A DNA stretch of 64,000 nucleotides, taken from the NCBI GenBank assembly GCA_036346205.1, contig JARFJB010000650.1, positions 1,405,001 through 1,469,000 on the forward strand. The letters run 5' to 3'. Both the position numbers and the translations under genes were made by a program. A model generated the notes under the pieces. It saw nothing but the letters and a program-made list of their open reading frames with translations, was not told the origin of the DNA and ran no database searches. Source of the DNA: Vesta saturnalis (lineage: Eukaryota; Arthropoda; Insecta; Coleoptera; Lampyridae). The stretch's first letter is position 1, and each line of letters begins with the position of its first letter. Shown here piece after piece: positions 1 through 9,994 of this stretch.

Positions 1-277
1 CGCGTGCTTAAAACGAACAATCCGAATTTACTGCGTTTTGGCATTCAGTCAAAGATACTATCAGAAAATATATACATTCGACATATTAAAGTTGTTGTTC
101 CTGTGCATATTTCAAAATGAGTGCGATTGCACAGGATGTACCTGTATCGAATCCAAATAAAAAAATTGTGTCATATTTATTAACAAATATAATTTTTTAA
201 TATAATTAATTAATATCATATAATATAATTTTAATTTAATTTTATGCGCCATACAAAATTATAGGTTATAACTAACA
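1..277. other. Unannotated AT-rich flank
   Basis: I see no gene, RNA or repeat boundary here. A short ATG-led frame near 117 runs for only a few codons. The last bases (278-282, AGTAC) are the left copy of the target duplication of the following LTR element. Confidence 0.5.
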
Positions 278-282
278 AGTAC

Positions 283-755
283 TGTTCAATCCTCTGATTA
301 GAGAGATTGAGTAGTTGGGGTTTAATGTGAGGGGTACGCCGTTACTCGTACCAATTGTAGACTAGACCTCGCAACCCTGTTGAGTAATTGAACAAAATGA
401 GATTCATTCAAAGACTGATTTATTTGATACTATTTACACTTTATATACAACTTTTTATATGACGTATTTTATTGTTTGACCTAGTTAGTAGGTCATGTTT
501 TATTCATTTAAGCGCCTTTTTGTGCTTACTAGTTATAATGCACATAGTATATGTGTAATTTCAACCTTACACACTTTTGTATCAGCACAATTGTCGCAAT
601 AATTAACCTGCTCTATATTCAGTTTTGCTTACGATTCGTTTTACGTATTTCTTAATTGTTAATTCTACTTATATTTCTCAACTTATTACTAAATATAAAA
701 TTACTAAAATTATTAACATTATTAAAATACCCTGTTTAATCTGCAAGATTAAACA
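283..755 (-). repeat. 3' LTR of the BEL/Pao element
   Basis: 473 bp, starts TGTTCAATCC and ends ATTAAACA on the plus strand. It is nearly identical to 2260-2733. It is flanked on its outer side by AGTAC. On the element's own strand it is the downstream LTR. Confidence 0.93.
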
Positions 756-769
756 TCCTGAAGTTCATG

Positions 770-1110
770 TTCATTTGCAGATTGAACATTCTGCCGCGAC
801 GAGGTGGTTGGGATGGCGTAAAGTTGTTCCATCTGGAATCTTTCTTCCATCTTGGTACCTTTAGTTCTTCTACAGCTTTTAATTTATCCCGGAACTTCAC
901 CCATTTTGCTGCTCTGTGTTTTTGTACTTTTTGATCCCATTTGATTGCGCTTATCCATAATTATTAGTTTGGCTATTATTGTTATTGATGACCCACTAGC
1001 GGGTCGAAGATTTTGCTGTTTCTGATAGTATGCTTCTTTTTGTTAATGCTTTGTTGTTGAGTGCTACCTTGAATTGAAAGCTGTCTTAATCTGGTAGCCA
1101 TCTCACTCCT
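770..1110 (-). pseudogene. BEL/Pao pol remnant (RT/A17 junction and pol C-terminus)
   Basis: Read on the minus strand in shifting frames, this stretch contains KIFDPL (near 1005), which in BEL/Pao polyproteins marks the start of the region annotated as Pao peptidase A17. It is followed by a tryptophan-rich stretch with WVKFRDKL and KVPRW motifs, also typical of that linker. It then jumps to a short PPRRGRMF tail that resembles polyprotein C-termini of this superfamily. The RT frame upstream ends at 1086 and these pieces are in other frames, so the region carries at least one frameshift and one large deletion. Confidence 0.7.
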
Positions 1111-1952
1111 AGGGATTTTCTTGATTCGTTTTGGTTGATATCCAGTGGTTCCGACGTTTCTTTTTCTTCTTTCCATAGTTCTGTGTGATTTCCTGCCCAT
1201 TTTCTTAACGTAAACCCTCCTTTCGCTGATAATGTGATTAATTCTTCCTGTAACGTTTTTGCGTCTTCTATTGTTGGGGTTCCAGTTAACAGGTCGTCCA
1301 CGTAATAATCTTTCAGTGTTACTGCTGATGCTTGGGGGTAATTGTTTTCTTCATCTTGGGCTAGTTGCTGTAATGTCCTTACCGCTAGGTAAGGTGCGGA
1401 AGCTGTTCCATATGTAACGGTTGTAAGTTGGTACTCTTTGATTGGTTCCCTTGGTGTGGTTTGTTGGTAGTGTTCTTCAATTGCAGTCCATTGGCGCTGA
1501 ATCTTGTCTTGCCATAACTTAAGTTGGACCGTGTTTTCTTCTTTCTTCAATCTTTCTTCTACTTGTTGTAATAGAGCACCTAGTTGTTGCATCTTGATCT
1601 CTTGTCGTTTCAATTGCTGTTCTTGTTATTTATCGATCCCATCGTCTTCTTGCGAGGTGGTTGTTAGCTTCTTTTCCAGTTCTGTCAGATAGTTCTTAAT
1701 GTGATTATATAGTTTACCAAATTTTTCAAAGTATTCTGATGTGTGGTAGTCATGATCATCTATCTGCAGTTTGGATATTTCATTATGTGTGCTGTTCGCA
1801 TCTTCCCACCATGTTTCCAAAGCATTGCTACGTTCATTAATGTACACCTTGTTCTTCCGTGCCGCCGCATCTTTCTTCATATTTGTAAACATCTTCTCCA
1901 TAGCCTTGCCAATTTCATTTTGGTTGCTGGCCAATTTGTTTATCTTCTCCAT
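1086..1952 (-). pseudogene. Truncated Gag fused to reverse-transcriptase palm (BEL/Pao)
   Basis: From an ATG at 1952 the minus strand encodes a charged, helical Gag-like N-terminus (about 108 codons). An in-frame TAA follows at 1626-1628. The same frame then stays open to 1086. The downstream half has a glutamine-rich coiled-coil-like segment, then RT sequence: TVTYGTASAPYLAVRTL and the catalytic YVDD with the following LLTG. The normal rest of Gag, the protease and the RT fingers that should lie between are absent. The internal deletion therefore joined gag to the RT palm without changing frame, and a nonsense change (probably from a Gln codon) later closed it. The product could not be an active enzyme. 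Not a host gene. Confidence 0.85.
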
Positions 1953-2187
1953 TTTTCGCTTTGAGTCTTGTGTTGTTTCTTATTTATAAAGCTTGATTTT
2001 CTTACCCACTGTCGTTATGTTTCTTCTTTCCTATAAGGGGCGTAAATCCTTATAGTTCACAGAGGTAGACTTGCTGCTGTAACTTCTTTTGGCGGTGGTG
2101 GTGAATTGAATGTAGCTGGTGGTGTTGATGTCTTTAATAGGCTGATGTTCAATAGCTGCTGCTGTTGGTGGTGGACGATGTTTAATG

Positions 2188-2259
2188 GTTGCCGATGTTG
2201 GTGGCTCGAAGGACCATGTTCATTTTACTGGTTGCCGATGTTGGTGGCTCGAAGGACCA
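2188..2259 (-). other. Primer-binding site for tRNA-Tyr, present twice
   Basis: Directly beside the 5' LTR, the minus strand reads TGGTCCTTCGAGCC (2259-2246). This complements the 3' end of insect tRNA-Tyr (acceptor CCTTCGA plus CCA; tRNA sequence from general knowledge). The same 14 bases recur at 2203-2216 because a 43-bp segment is tandemly duplicated, including a few bases that mimic the LTR edge. Only the copy touching the LTR is in the normal place for priming. Confidence 0.8.
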
Positions 2260-2733
2260 TGTTCAATTCTCTGATTAAAGAGAATGAGTGTTGGGGGTTT
2301 TAATGTGAGGGATACGCCGTCACTCGTATCAATTGTAGACTAGACCTCACAACCCTGTTGAGTAATTGAACAAAATGAGATTCATTCAAAGACTGATTTA
2401 TTTGATACTATTTACACTTTATATACAACTTTTTACATGACGTATTTTATTGTTTGACCTAGTTAGTAGGTCATGTTTTATTCATTTAAGCGCCTTTTTG
2501 TGCTTACTAGTTATAATGCACATAGTATATGTGTAATTTCAACCTTACACACTTTTGTATCAGCACAATTATCGCAATAATTAACCTGCTCTATATTCAG
2601 TTTTGCTTACGATTCGTTTTACGTATTTCTTAATTGTTAATTCTACTTATATTTCTCAACTTATTACTAAATATAAAATTACTAAAATTATTAACATTAT
2701 TAAAATACCCTGTTTAATCTGCAAGATTAAACA
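2260..2733 (-). repeat. 5' LTR of the BEL/Pao element
   Basis: 474 bp direct repeat of 283-755. It ends ATTAAACA at 2733 and is followed by the target duplication AGTAC (2734-2738). On the element's strand this is the upstream LTR and would hold the promoter. Confidence 0.93.
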
Positions 2734-2738
2734 AGTAC

Positions 2739-3509
2739 CTATTTTCACATATTTGACATAAAAAAGTGAGATAGTCATAACTAAAAAAAGATGTACATAA
2801 ACGAGTACGCTGAAAGTTAAAGTTAAACCAACTTCTGACGCACTGACCTCGAAAATAAACGAATACTATTGGCTGTCGGAAAAACGCGTACGCATCAATT
2901 ACGGACCCACCTTTAGGCGTGGCAACAGGTGGTAAAGCGTGGTAATCACGCCTAAAGCGGGGCGTCTGGCAACTTGAAATGGGACAATCATATTGAACAC
3001 ATTCTCAAAAAAACAAAATACCTTGTGTGTTTTTTATAAACCGGCCAAAACTTCGCCGGTGGAAGTGTTGAGAATTTTTATTTCGCACGTTTTCATAGCA
3101 TTATTCACTATTGTAACATTGCGTGGGGCGAGTCATACAGTAATCAGTTGGGATTGTTACAACCACAACAAAATAGGCTACTTAAGATAATAAATAAAAA
3201 TAAATTTTAAATAGAACAGTACCCACTTAATTTAGAACAAACTAGCATTCCTCCGCAAAATTTTGCGTTTAAAATTAAATTTAATGATGATAGTAAAATG
3301 CATAATAAACTAAATACAAACTTAAATGAACAACAATATTAGCGTCGACTGCTAGACTTTTTTATATAAAGAAAAGAGAAAGAAAAAACTTATGGAATGG
3401 GTTATTAACAATTTGTATAATATGTAACTCAAACTCAAATGTGAAAGCATTATTTATATATAGTAATTATTATGCAATCTCTCAATTTAGTTTTAAGTTG
3501 TTATTTTAT
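2739..3509. other. No recognised gene
   Basis: Unique-looking sequence between the BEL/Pao and piggyBac elements. A 65-codon frame at 2993-3190 has no recognisable motif and biased composition. I see no splice-bounded exon or repeat edge. Confidence 0.4.
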
Positions 3510-4384
3510 TTAACCCATTAGTGCATAGAGTCCCCTTTAAGGCACGGTCATCTATTATTGGTTCCTACCGTTACCGATAATATGCAGGTTGGATAGTAGT
3601 TTTCAGTCGCCTCGAGATCGTTCAAGTAATCGGTCGCCACTGATATTATCTTTGTTGGTGCTAATATTTCAGTTTATTTGAATATGGATGAAAACCTTTA
3701 TTCCACTAAGCTTGGCGGGTAAGTAGTAATTCGTTTTTTTGGGAGTATAAAACATATCTTATCTACAATATTCATAGGTTTTGATTGTAAATGACAGATC
3801 TAACTATTGACATTTGCTTTATTTATTTTGATGCCTTATTTTTCATTGTACACATGGTTTTGTTGGGCGCGCCTTATAGGGGACTCCATGTATAGAATTA
3901 CTAATCACGTGTTTTCAGTAAAATATATTTTTACAGATTATCGCTTCATCAGCTCCTAGAAATAATTGAAAACGATTCCGTTGTTGATCAGCCGTTAGAT
4001 ATTTACATAGAGCCCCCGGAAGTGAATGATGGGGACACGGATGAGGATAGCGACAACTCAGATGACGAACATATAGGTGACATAAACCATATGCCACGAG
4101 GAATTTTACGACAAGGAGGCGAAATAAGGCATGTAGTCGACGATGAATTTGATGCAGACGATTTGATTCCACTTGCACAACTATTCCCACAACCTGGACC
4201 AAGCAATAATAAAAGAAGGAAAGTTACTCGCGCAAAAACCGATCACACTTGGTTACAAGAAATTCCTAACTTTTCCATAAATAATATTTGTGTACCTCGC
4301 CTGGCAATTGCAGAAGCACAATTGGCTAAAACTCCGATAGATTTTTTCAACCTTTTTTTCGACGAAGAACTTTTGAATATAGTT

Positions 4385-4776
4385 TATAATCTTAACTTAA
4401 CTTAAAGTATAAAGCTTTAACTTAAGCCAAAGTATATAAACAATTATTAAAAGGCGTCAAAGTATATCAATTACAAACGGAGTATAATAATATAGCTGTA
4501 ATGCTAGTTGTCGAACACAAATAAAAAAAACGATGATGTAATATACCATTCGTAATTGATCAAATAATTTAATTAATATAAAAAATTACCTTTTAATAAT
4601 CGCTAAGTGCCGTCGGATCATCGGTAGATGAATATAAGGGTGGGTTATAATTTAGAGTTTGGTTAACCTACCTGGAATGGTAGTTGTCTTTTCTGCTTGA
4701 TTATTTTCACTTAATTCCAAAATGTTATCAAAAATTATGAATAAAATAATAAATTCTCGAGCGCCATGTTGTCTTT

Positions 4777-4823
<47 letters not shown>

Positions 4824-5664
4824 AGGAACAACAAAACCTAGTTATTGAATACTAAAAACAATTAACACAAATGAAAATAAAATAACAAGTTACATAAGTT
4901 TATTTAATAAATGTTTGAAAATGAGAAAAAATTCAAAAGTCATGAACTATACTAAATTATAAAAAAACTTTACCTTTTAACTGTTCTGTATATACACTGT
5001 TACAGGTACTATGAAGCAGAATGGTTCATATGGTGCGGTCAATGTCTTGCTTAGTTATCATTAAAATATGGAATTTCCTTGAAGTTTATTCGCCAAATTT
5101 ATTTGTAAAAGAATGTAGAACTTGCGTTGTAAAGGTATCTCATGTAAAACTTGCCATTTAAAATATACAAATTAAATGATTAAAAAGGTGCATACTTGAA
5201 AAATAAGTACTTAAAAAGTAAGTAAAAGGTGAAAAGGTGAAAAAAAGGTAGTGCCTAAAAAAAGCAAAGGCTTTAGTTTTAAAATATAATGAGAAAAAAT
5301 AACTTACCACCAAAATTCTGATGGCACCAAAATATAAAAAAATTAAGTAAAAATCATACTTATTGCTGTTAACATTCAGTATTAAGTGAATTAAGAAAAG
5401 CTTTCAGAATAACTCAAGTGTATTTCCCTAATCTTAACGCTTGCGCGAATACAAAGATATAAATCCAATTTTTTTAAGAAAGGGAACTAAAACTATTTAT
5501 GTAATATTACACCCAAAAGATTTGTTCTAGGAAATGCCAATTAAATTGCCAGTTTTCAATTCTACACATTAATAATTAAAAACTTTTCTAATATTATGCC
5601 AAATAGATGAACGATTCTTAAATTAATGTACTTTTTAATACAACCACAAAAAAAGGTTGTTACA
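4385..5664 (-). mobile_element. LTR-A repeat, copy 1 (probable solo LTR) nested in piggyBac
   Basis: A 1280-bp non-coding insertion in the transposase ORF, flanked by a 4-bp duplication AGTT (4381-4384, 5665-5668). Its right edge GGTTGTTACA is shared with copies at 12068-13331 and (inverted) 35909-36986. On the minus strand it starts TGTAACAACC, like a Ty3/gypsy LTR, and 4-bp target duplication fits that group. The other end reads TATAAT instead of the expected CA/TG dinucleotide, so the solo-LTR call is an inference. It contains no ORF of note and a (TA)n run at 4779-4821. A conserved block around 4755 (CTCGAGCGCCATGTT) is present in all copies. Confidence 0.75.
4779..4821. repeat. (TA)n microsatellite
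   Basis: Uninterrupted TA repeat inside LTR-A copy 1. It is absent at the same place in the other copies, so it arose after insertion. Confidence 0.95.
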
Positions 5665-7139
5665 AGTTTATCAGACTAATTTGTATTCACAACAAAAAAA
5701 CATTGATCTTGGTCTCACCAGAGACGAGTTATATGTAATTCTTGGAGCTTTGTTACTTTCTGGCTACGCAAAATACCCGAATAAGAAAATGTTCTGGAAC
5801 ACTACATCTGATGTACCAATAATTTTGAAAAACAGTATGCGATTGAATCGTTTCGAAACCATATTACATCATATACACTTCAATGATAATTTGCAAATTG
5901 ACCGTTCCGATAAACTTTACAAACTAAGACCTGTAATAGATACCCTCAATGACAGATTTAGAAGACATGGTGGACTAGAGGAAAATATTTCCATTGACGA
6001 GAGAGAGTATGATACCATACTATGGCAAACATTATGCTAAACAATACATAAAAGGGAAATCAATTCGTTTTGGATTTCATAAACTGGGCCCTTTGTACTA
6101 GCTCTGGATACATGCTGTCTTTTGATATTTATACAGGTAAATCGAAAGATAATACCGAAGAACGAGGTTTTGGTGGCGACATAGTGCTCAAATTACCAGA
6201 AAAATCTGAAATTTTACCAAATAACGGCTACAAAGTTTATTTCGATAATTACTTTACTAGCCTACACTTACTTGGACATTTGTCGGAAAATAAAAATTAT
6301 TGGAAATCGTAAGACAGGGGTATCTGCAAACTTGTAGCGAAAAATGATACGTTGGTCGTCCAATGGAAGGACAATAAAGTAGTGACTGTTGCATCAACTT
6401 TTGATAACGACGAAATTGTTAATACTACAAGATGGTGTAGGACTTCTAAATCCAAGAAGCGCATTCGTCAACTAAAATTGATTGCCAATTATAACAAAGG
6501 AATGGGAGGTGTTGACAAAATGGATGGCCTCATAGCACTTTATAGAAGCAGAATCCGGCAAAGAAAATGGTATTAGCCAATTTTCGCCTATTTGCTGGAT
6601 GCCACAATTTCCAACGCATGGTTACTTATGAAACGGCTCAACCCGGAGACGATTCAACGTGTGCATCCTTGTTGGTTTTTCGTCGTTATATTGCTGTGGG
6701 TCTTTTGAACACACATGGAAAATGCCAACAAGAGCAAAGACAACTTTACCTTCTGTGAATCCTTCTCAATTTGACAGTGTGGGACATATTAAATATAATG
6801 AATCTGATAGAAGATGTAAAGTGTGTAAAAAAAAGAGAATTATTGTGTGGTACAAAAAGACCTTATTTTTCACGAGTTTTGTTTCAAAGATCTGTACTGA
6901 TATGTACAAAAAACAAAGCCTGAATATTTTTTTTAATAATGTACAGCATTAGTATTTTATGCATAGAGTCCCCTTAAAGGGACGGGTGCTATCGAATTAT
7001 CTGTTAGAGTTAGGAAAAAATGTTATATAAAAATGTTACTTAATTTTTTAAATTAAAACCATCTGTCTAACGAAAAAAATACTAAAATACTTTTTTTTTA
7101 ACTTCATGCACTAATGGGTTAAGTGGACCAGTTCAAGTA

Positions 7140-9533
7140 CAGGTTGTCCCATTTTGGTTGTCCTCGCAGGGTATCTCAGTTATTAGCAAAGATACAGAGA
7201 TGCGGTTTTCGCGAACGTTGGCTACTTTTTTGTGAAACGAAAGATGACACAAACAGAATTACTCTAGCTCTTCTCATTTTTGAGATACAGGGCGTTTTTG
7301 AAAAAGTTGCATTTTGAGACAGCCCCCGTATCTCAGCTATACGATAACTTATAGAAAAAGTGAAAAGTGTTCTTTATATAATTTTTTCCGTAGAATGCAG
7401 TCTGTTTTCAGAATGAGTATACGGGGTCAGGTCAAAAAGTTATCGGGATCAACTTCATTTTTTTAAATGGGACACCCTGTCTATTTTCTCATAATTAAAT
7501 TTTCCTTGTTCTAAGCATTTCAAATATGTATAGCATTCATCATTTTTTTATACAAATAGCGCAGTATTTCAAATTATTAACTGGATTTGTTAGTGGCCTT
7601 TGGTACTGCAATTGTTTTACCATGGCAACTTCATTTTTTGACATTTGTCAATATTTGCAAATTTGTTGATTGTTGAGATCCTTATTGTTAGTAAAGTTTT
7701 CAATATTCTTTTCGTTATTTTGAATTTTTACAAAGTTTCAAACCATGGCGAATAATTTAGGGTACGAGAACTATGAGAAATTAGATATGATTGGGGTTTA
7801 TTACCAAACAAATTTTAATGCAGAGCAAGCAAGGAAATATATTTTGAAAGGTATTTATATTTACTGGAATGTTAGTCATCATTTGAGTTAAATAAAATGT
7901 GAATATTATAGATTTCCGGAAAGAAGGCAACCGTGTAAAAACATTCATTAGGTTAAAACAAAATTTGGAAAATCACGGATCGTTTGAAAGGCCACGCGCC
8001 AAAACATATAGAAAATAAAACGAAGAAAATAATGAAATAAATATCCTTGCAGAGGTCACTGTTAACGAAAATTATACGTCTTGCAGAAAAATAGAAGAAT
8101 CGGTGGGCATTTCGAAAACGAAAGTATCAAAATATTTAAAAATACCATTATAAACCATATATACCTCAAGTCATCCACCACTTGCATCCGGGTGATGTTC
8201 AATTGCGTATCGATTTCTGTAGATGGTATATTCAGAAAAGTGAAGAAAATGGTAATTTTGGTCGTTTAGTTATATGGTCGGATGAAGCCATATAAGCTCC
8301 GCCGAATTTACAATCGTGCAACGAATCGTTTCTGGTCTAACGAAAATCGGCATGTTACCGTGATCCGTCAGCAGCAAGGCAGGTTTGGGTTCAAGTGTTC
8401 CTGTTTCATTTTAGGAGGCAGATTAACATTTTACATGTTTGAAGGCAATTTGAACCATCAACGATATTTGGAAATTTTGGACATTTGCCTTCCAGAATTG
8501 TTTGATGATATTCCGTTAGCCCAGCTAAAGAGGTTTATTTTCAGCAAGACGGGGCACCTTGCCAATGCAAGACTAGTAAGAGATTACCTCAATACAATGT
8601 TTCAAAACCATTGGATTGGTAACAATGGACCAGTTAATTGGCCAGCAAGGTCCCCAGACCTATCAATTTTAGATTTTTTTGTGGGGCTACCTTAAAATAA
8701 AATTCATCAAAGACGGTATGAAACTTAAGAAGCTTTTATGAATGCTACAATAGAAGCCTTTGAAGAACTACGTTTAAGACCCCTATTTTTATTAAGATCC
8801 ATTCAAGAAATTCTTCGGAGATGTAGGATTTGTCTTGACCATAATGGTCAGCAAATTGAGCAATATTTATAAAATTTTAATTCTTCTTATTTTCGTTTGT
8901 CTCTAAATTTATAAATAAATACATCCAATATTTATATGAGTTTCAAATCAACAATTCTGGAAATAAAATAAATTATTTTGCCGAAATTTGTATCTTCTTC
9001 AATGACATATAATTACATAATGATGGTTTTCTATATTAGGCACAAAAAAAAACAATAGAAGATTACGAATTCAAAGCCTACTAAGAAATTCAGTTAATAA
9101 TACAAAATACCACGCTATTTATCAAAATAAGTGATAATTGTTATATATATTTGAAGTGAACAAGAGAAATTTAATTATGAGAAAATAGACAGGGTGTCCC
9201 ATTTAAAAAAAATGAAGTTGATCCCGATAACTTTTTTGACCTGACCCCGTATACTCATTCTGAAAACAGTACTGCATTCTACGGAAAAAAATTATATAAA
9301 GAACACTTTTCACTTTTTCTATAAGTTATCGTATAGCTGAGATACGGGGGCTGTCCCAAAATGCAACTTTTTCAAAAACGCCCTGTATCTCAAAAATGAG
9401 AAGAGCTAGAGTAATTCTGTTTGTGTCATCTTTCGTTTCACAAAAAAGTAGCCAACGTTCACGAAAACCGCATCTCTGTATCTTTGCTAATAACTGAGAT
9501 ACCCTGCGAGGACAACCAAAATGGGACAACCTG
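7140..9533 (+). mobile_element. Tc1/mariner-superfamily element with ~390-bp inverted repeats
   Basis: Ends CAGGTTGTCCC / GGGACAACCTG are flanked by TA (7138-7139 and 9534-9535), the superfamily's target duplication. The terminal inverted repeats are unusually long: 7140 to about 7500 matches 9533 back to about 9170 with few differences. The 1.6 kb between them encodes a decayed transposase. It starts only 17 bases after the piggyBac TTAA. Long TIRs and the acidic-residue spacing resemble the rosa (DD41D) group of mariner-like elements; the subgroup is an inference. Confidence 0.93.
7745..8870 (+). pseudogene. Mariner-like transposase, inactivated
   Basis: Starts at ATG 7745 and has a 61-bp consensus intron (7851-7911). 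It continues with an N-terminal helix-turn-helix region, then a stop near 8018 and frameshifts around 8125, 8270 and 8690. DDE_3-type motifs can be followed: IWSDEA (first Asp, about 8275), HVTVIRQQQGR, and PARSPDLSILDFF (third acidic position, about 8645-8680). The second catalytic Asp, normally in a QDG motif before the NARLVRDYL helix, reads FSKTG here, so it is lost. About 40 residues separate the second and third acidic positions. Clearly dead. Confidence 0.88.
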
Positions 9534-9539
9534 TACAGT

Positions 9540-9994
9540 GTTATTACCTTCTGTGTTTGTTTCTATATTAATTACTACATTATGTATATTGATGTAAAAT
9601 AATCTTGTTTTACATTTATAATTAATGCTATGATTATGTTCTGAACTATGATGGATTAAATTAGATTTCCGTTTTGTCATAAATTCATATTGTTCACAAT
9701 TTTATTTTGCTCTGGAATAGTGCTTTTCTATATGGGCCTTTAAATACTAGCGATGTGTGTTAAACTGTGTCGTGTTAAATTCTGTTTCCGTTTTGTCGTA
9801 AAATCACATTGCTCACAACTGTATTTAGTTCTCGAAGAGTGCTTTACTATATGGTTTACTAAATACCGTTTCTTCACTTTGTAGAATACATTGCTCACAC
9901 TTAGTTCACATTTTATAATTCAAACACTTGTGTGAATACTACACTGTCATTTTATCAAACGTAGTTTTAACTTTGTCTAAAATCACATTGAAAA
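9540..9994 (-). pseudogene. Decayed zinc-finger tail of gene 1
   Basis: Minus-strand sequence continues the finger array of the 9995-11398 ORF, but with shifted frames and broken Cys/His ligands. Fragments such as MTKRKSNLIHHS and NYKC are readable near 9600-9680. The stretch holds the same Tyr-to-stop lesion (AAATAAAATTGTG on the minus strand, near 9700) seen in the tails at 18.8, 35.8 and 59.8 kb. It ends where the mariner-like element begins. Confidence 0.75.

Larger units (their letters stand above)
283..2733 (-). mobile_element. BEL/Pao LTR retrotransposon, internally deleted
   Basis: Two direct repeats (283-755 and 2260-2733, about 473 bp) both begin TG and end CA, and are flanked by an identical 5-bp target duplication AGTAC at 278-282 and 2734-2738. 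The element reads on the minus strand, so its 5' LTR is at 2260-2733. Next to that LTR lies a tRNA primer site, then a Gag N-terminal region, then reverse-transcriptase sequence with the YVDD motif typical of BEL/Pao. A full BEL/Pao element is about 6-9 kb; this one is 2.45 kb, so most of gag-pol (protease, RT N-terminus, most of RNase H, integrase) is missing. The two LTRs differ at a few scattered bases, so the insertion is not brand new. Family assignment is from protein motifs; boundaries are seen directly. Confidence 0.92.
3684..6950 (+). pseudogene. piggyBac transposase, inactivated
   Basis: A DDE_Tnp_1_7-type transposase would cut and paste DNA at TTAA. A small first exon (3684-3718) splices with consensus GT/AG across 3719-3936 into an acidic N-terminal region, then PIDFF, LFFDEEL. 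The frame is broken at 4385 by a 1.28 kb insertion. It resumes at 5669 in exactly the right frame after one AGTT target copy, giving the expected NLYSQQ region, MRLNRFE and HFNDN. All three catalytic Asp motifs can be seen: SIDE (about 5990), YFDNYF (about 6235) and VDKMD (about 6515). Later damage: extra bases in a GA run near 6007 shift the frame; another shift lies near 6080; stops lie at 6310 and 6576 with shifts beyond; and the Cys-rich C-terminus (about 6810-6950) is disordered. Confidence 0.92.
3514..7118 (+). mobile_element. piggyBac-family DNA transposon (3.6 kb, with nested insertion)
   Basis: The element is bounded by perfect 13-bp inverted repeats, CCCATTAGTGCAT (3514-3526) and its complement (7106-7118). 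TTAA target sites lie at 3510-3513 and 7119-7122. TTAA duplication plus a CCC-starting TIR is diagnostic of piggyBac. Subterminal motifs containing GAGTCCCCTT recur near both ends (about 3528 and 6965), with an inverted copy near 3870. Inside is a piggyBac transposase, broken. Removing the nested insertion at 4385-5668 leaves about 2.3 kb, a normal piggyBac size. Confidence 0.95.

Noticed and set aside
2993..3190. 65-codon frame between BEL/Pao and piggyBac
   Set aside because: No motif, short, and starts and ends without splice or promoter support.
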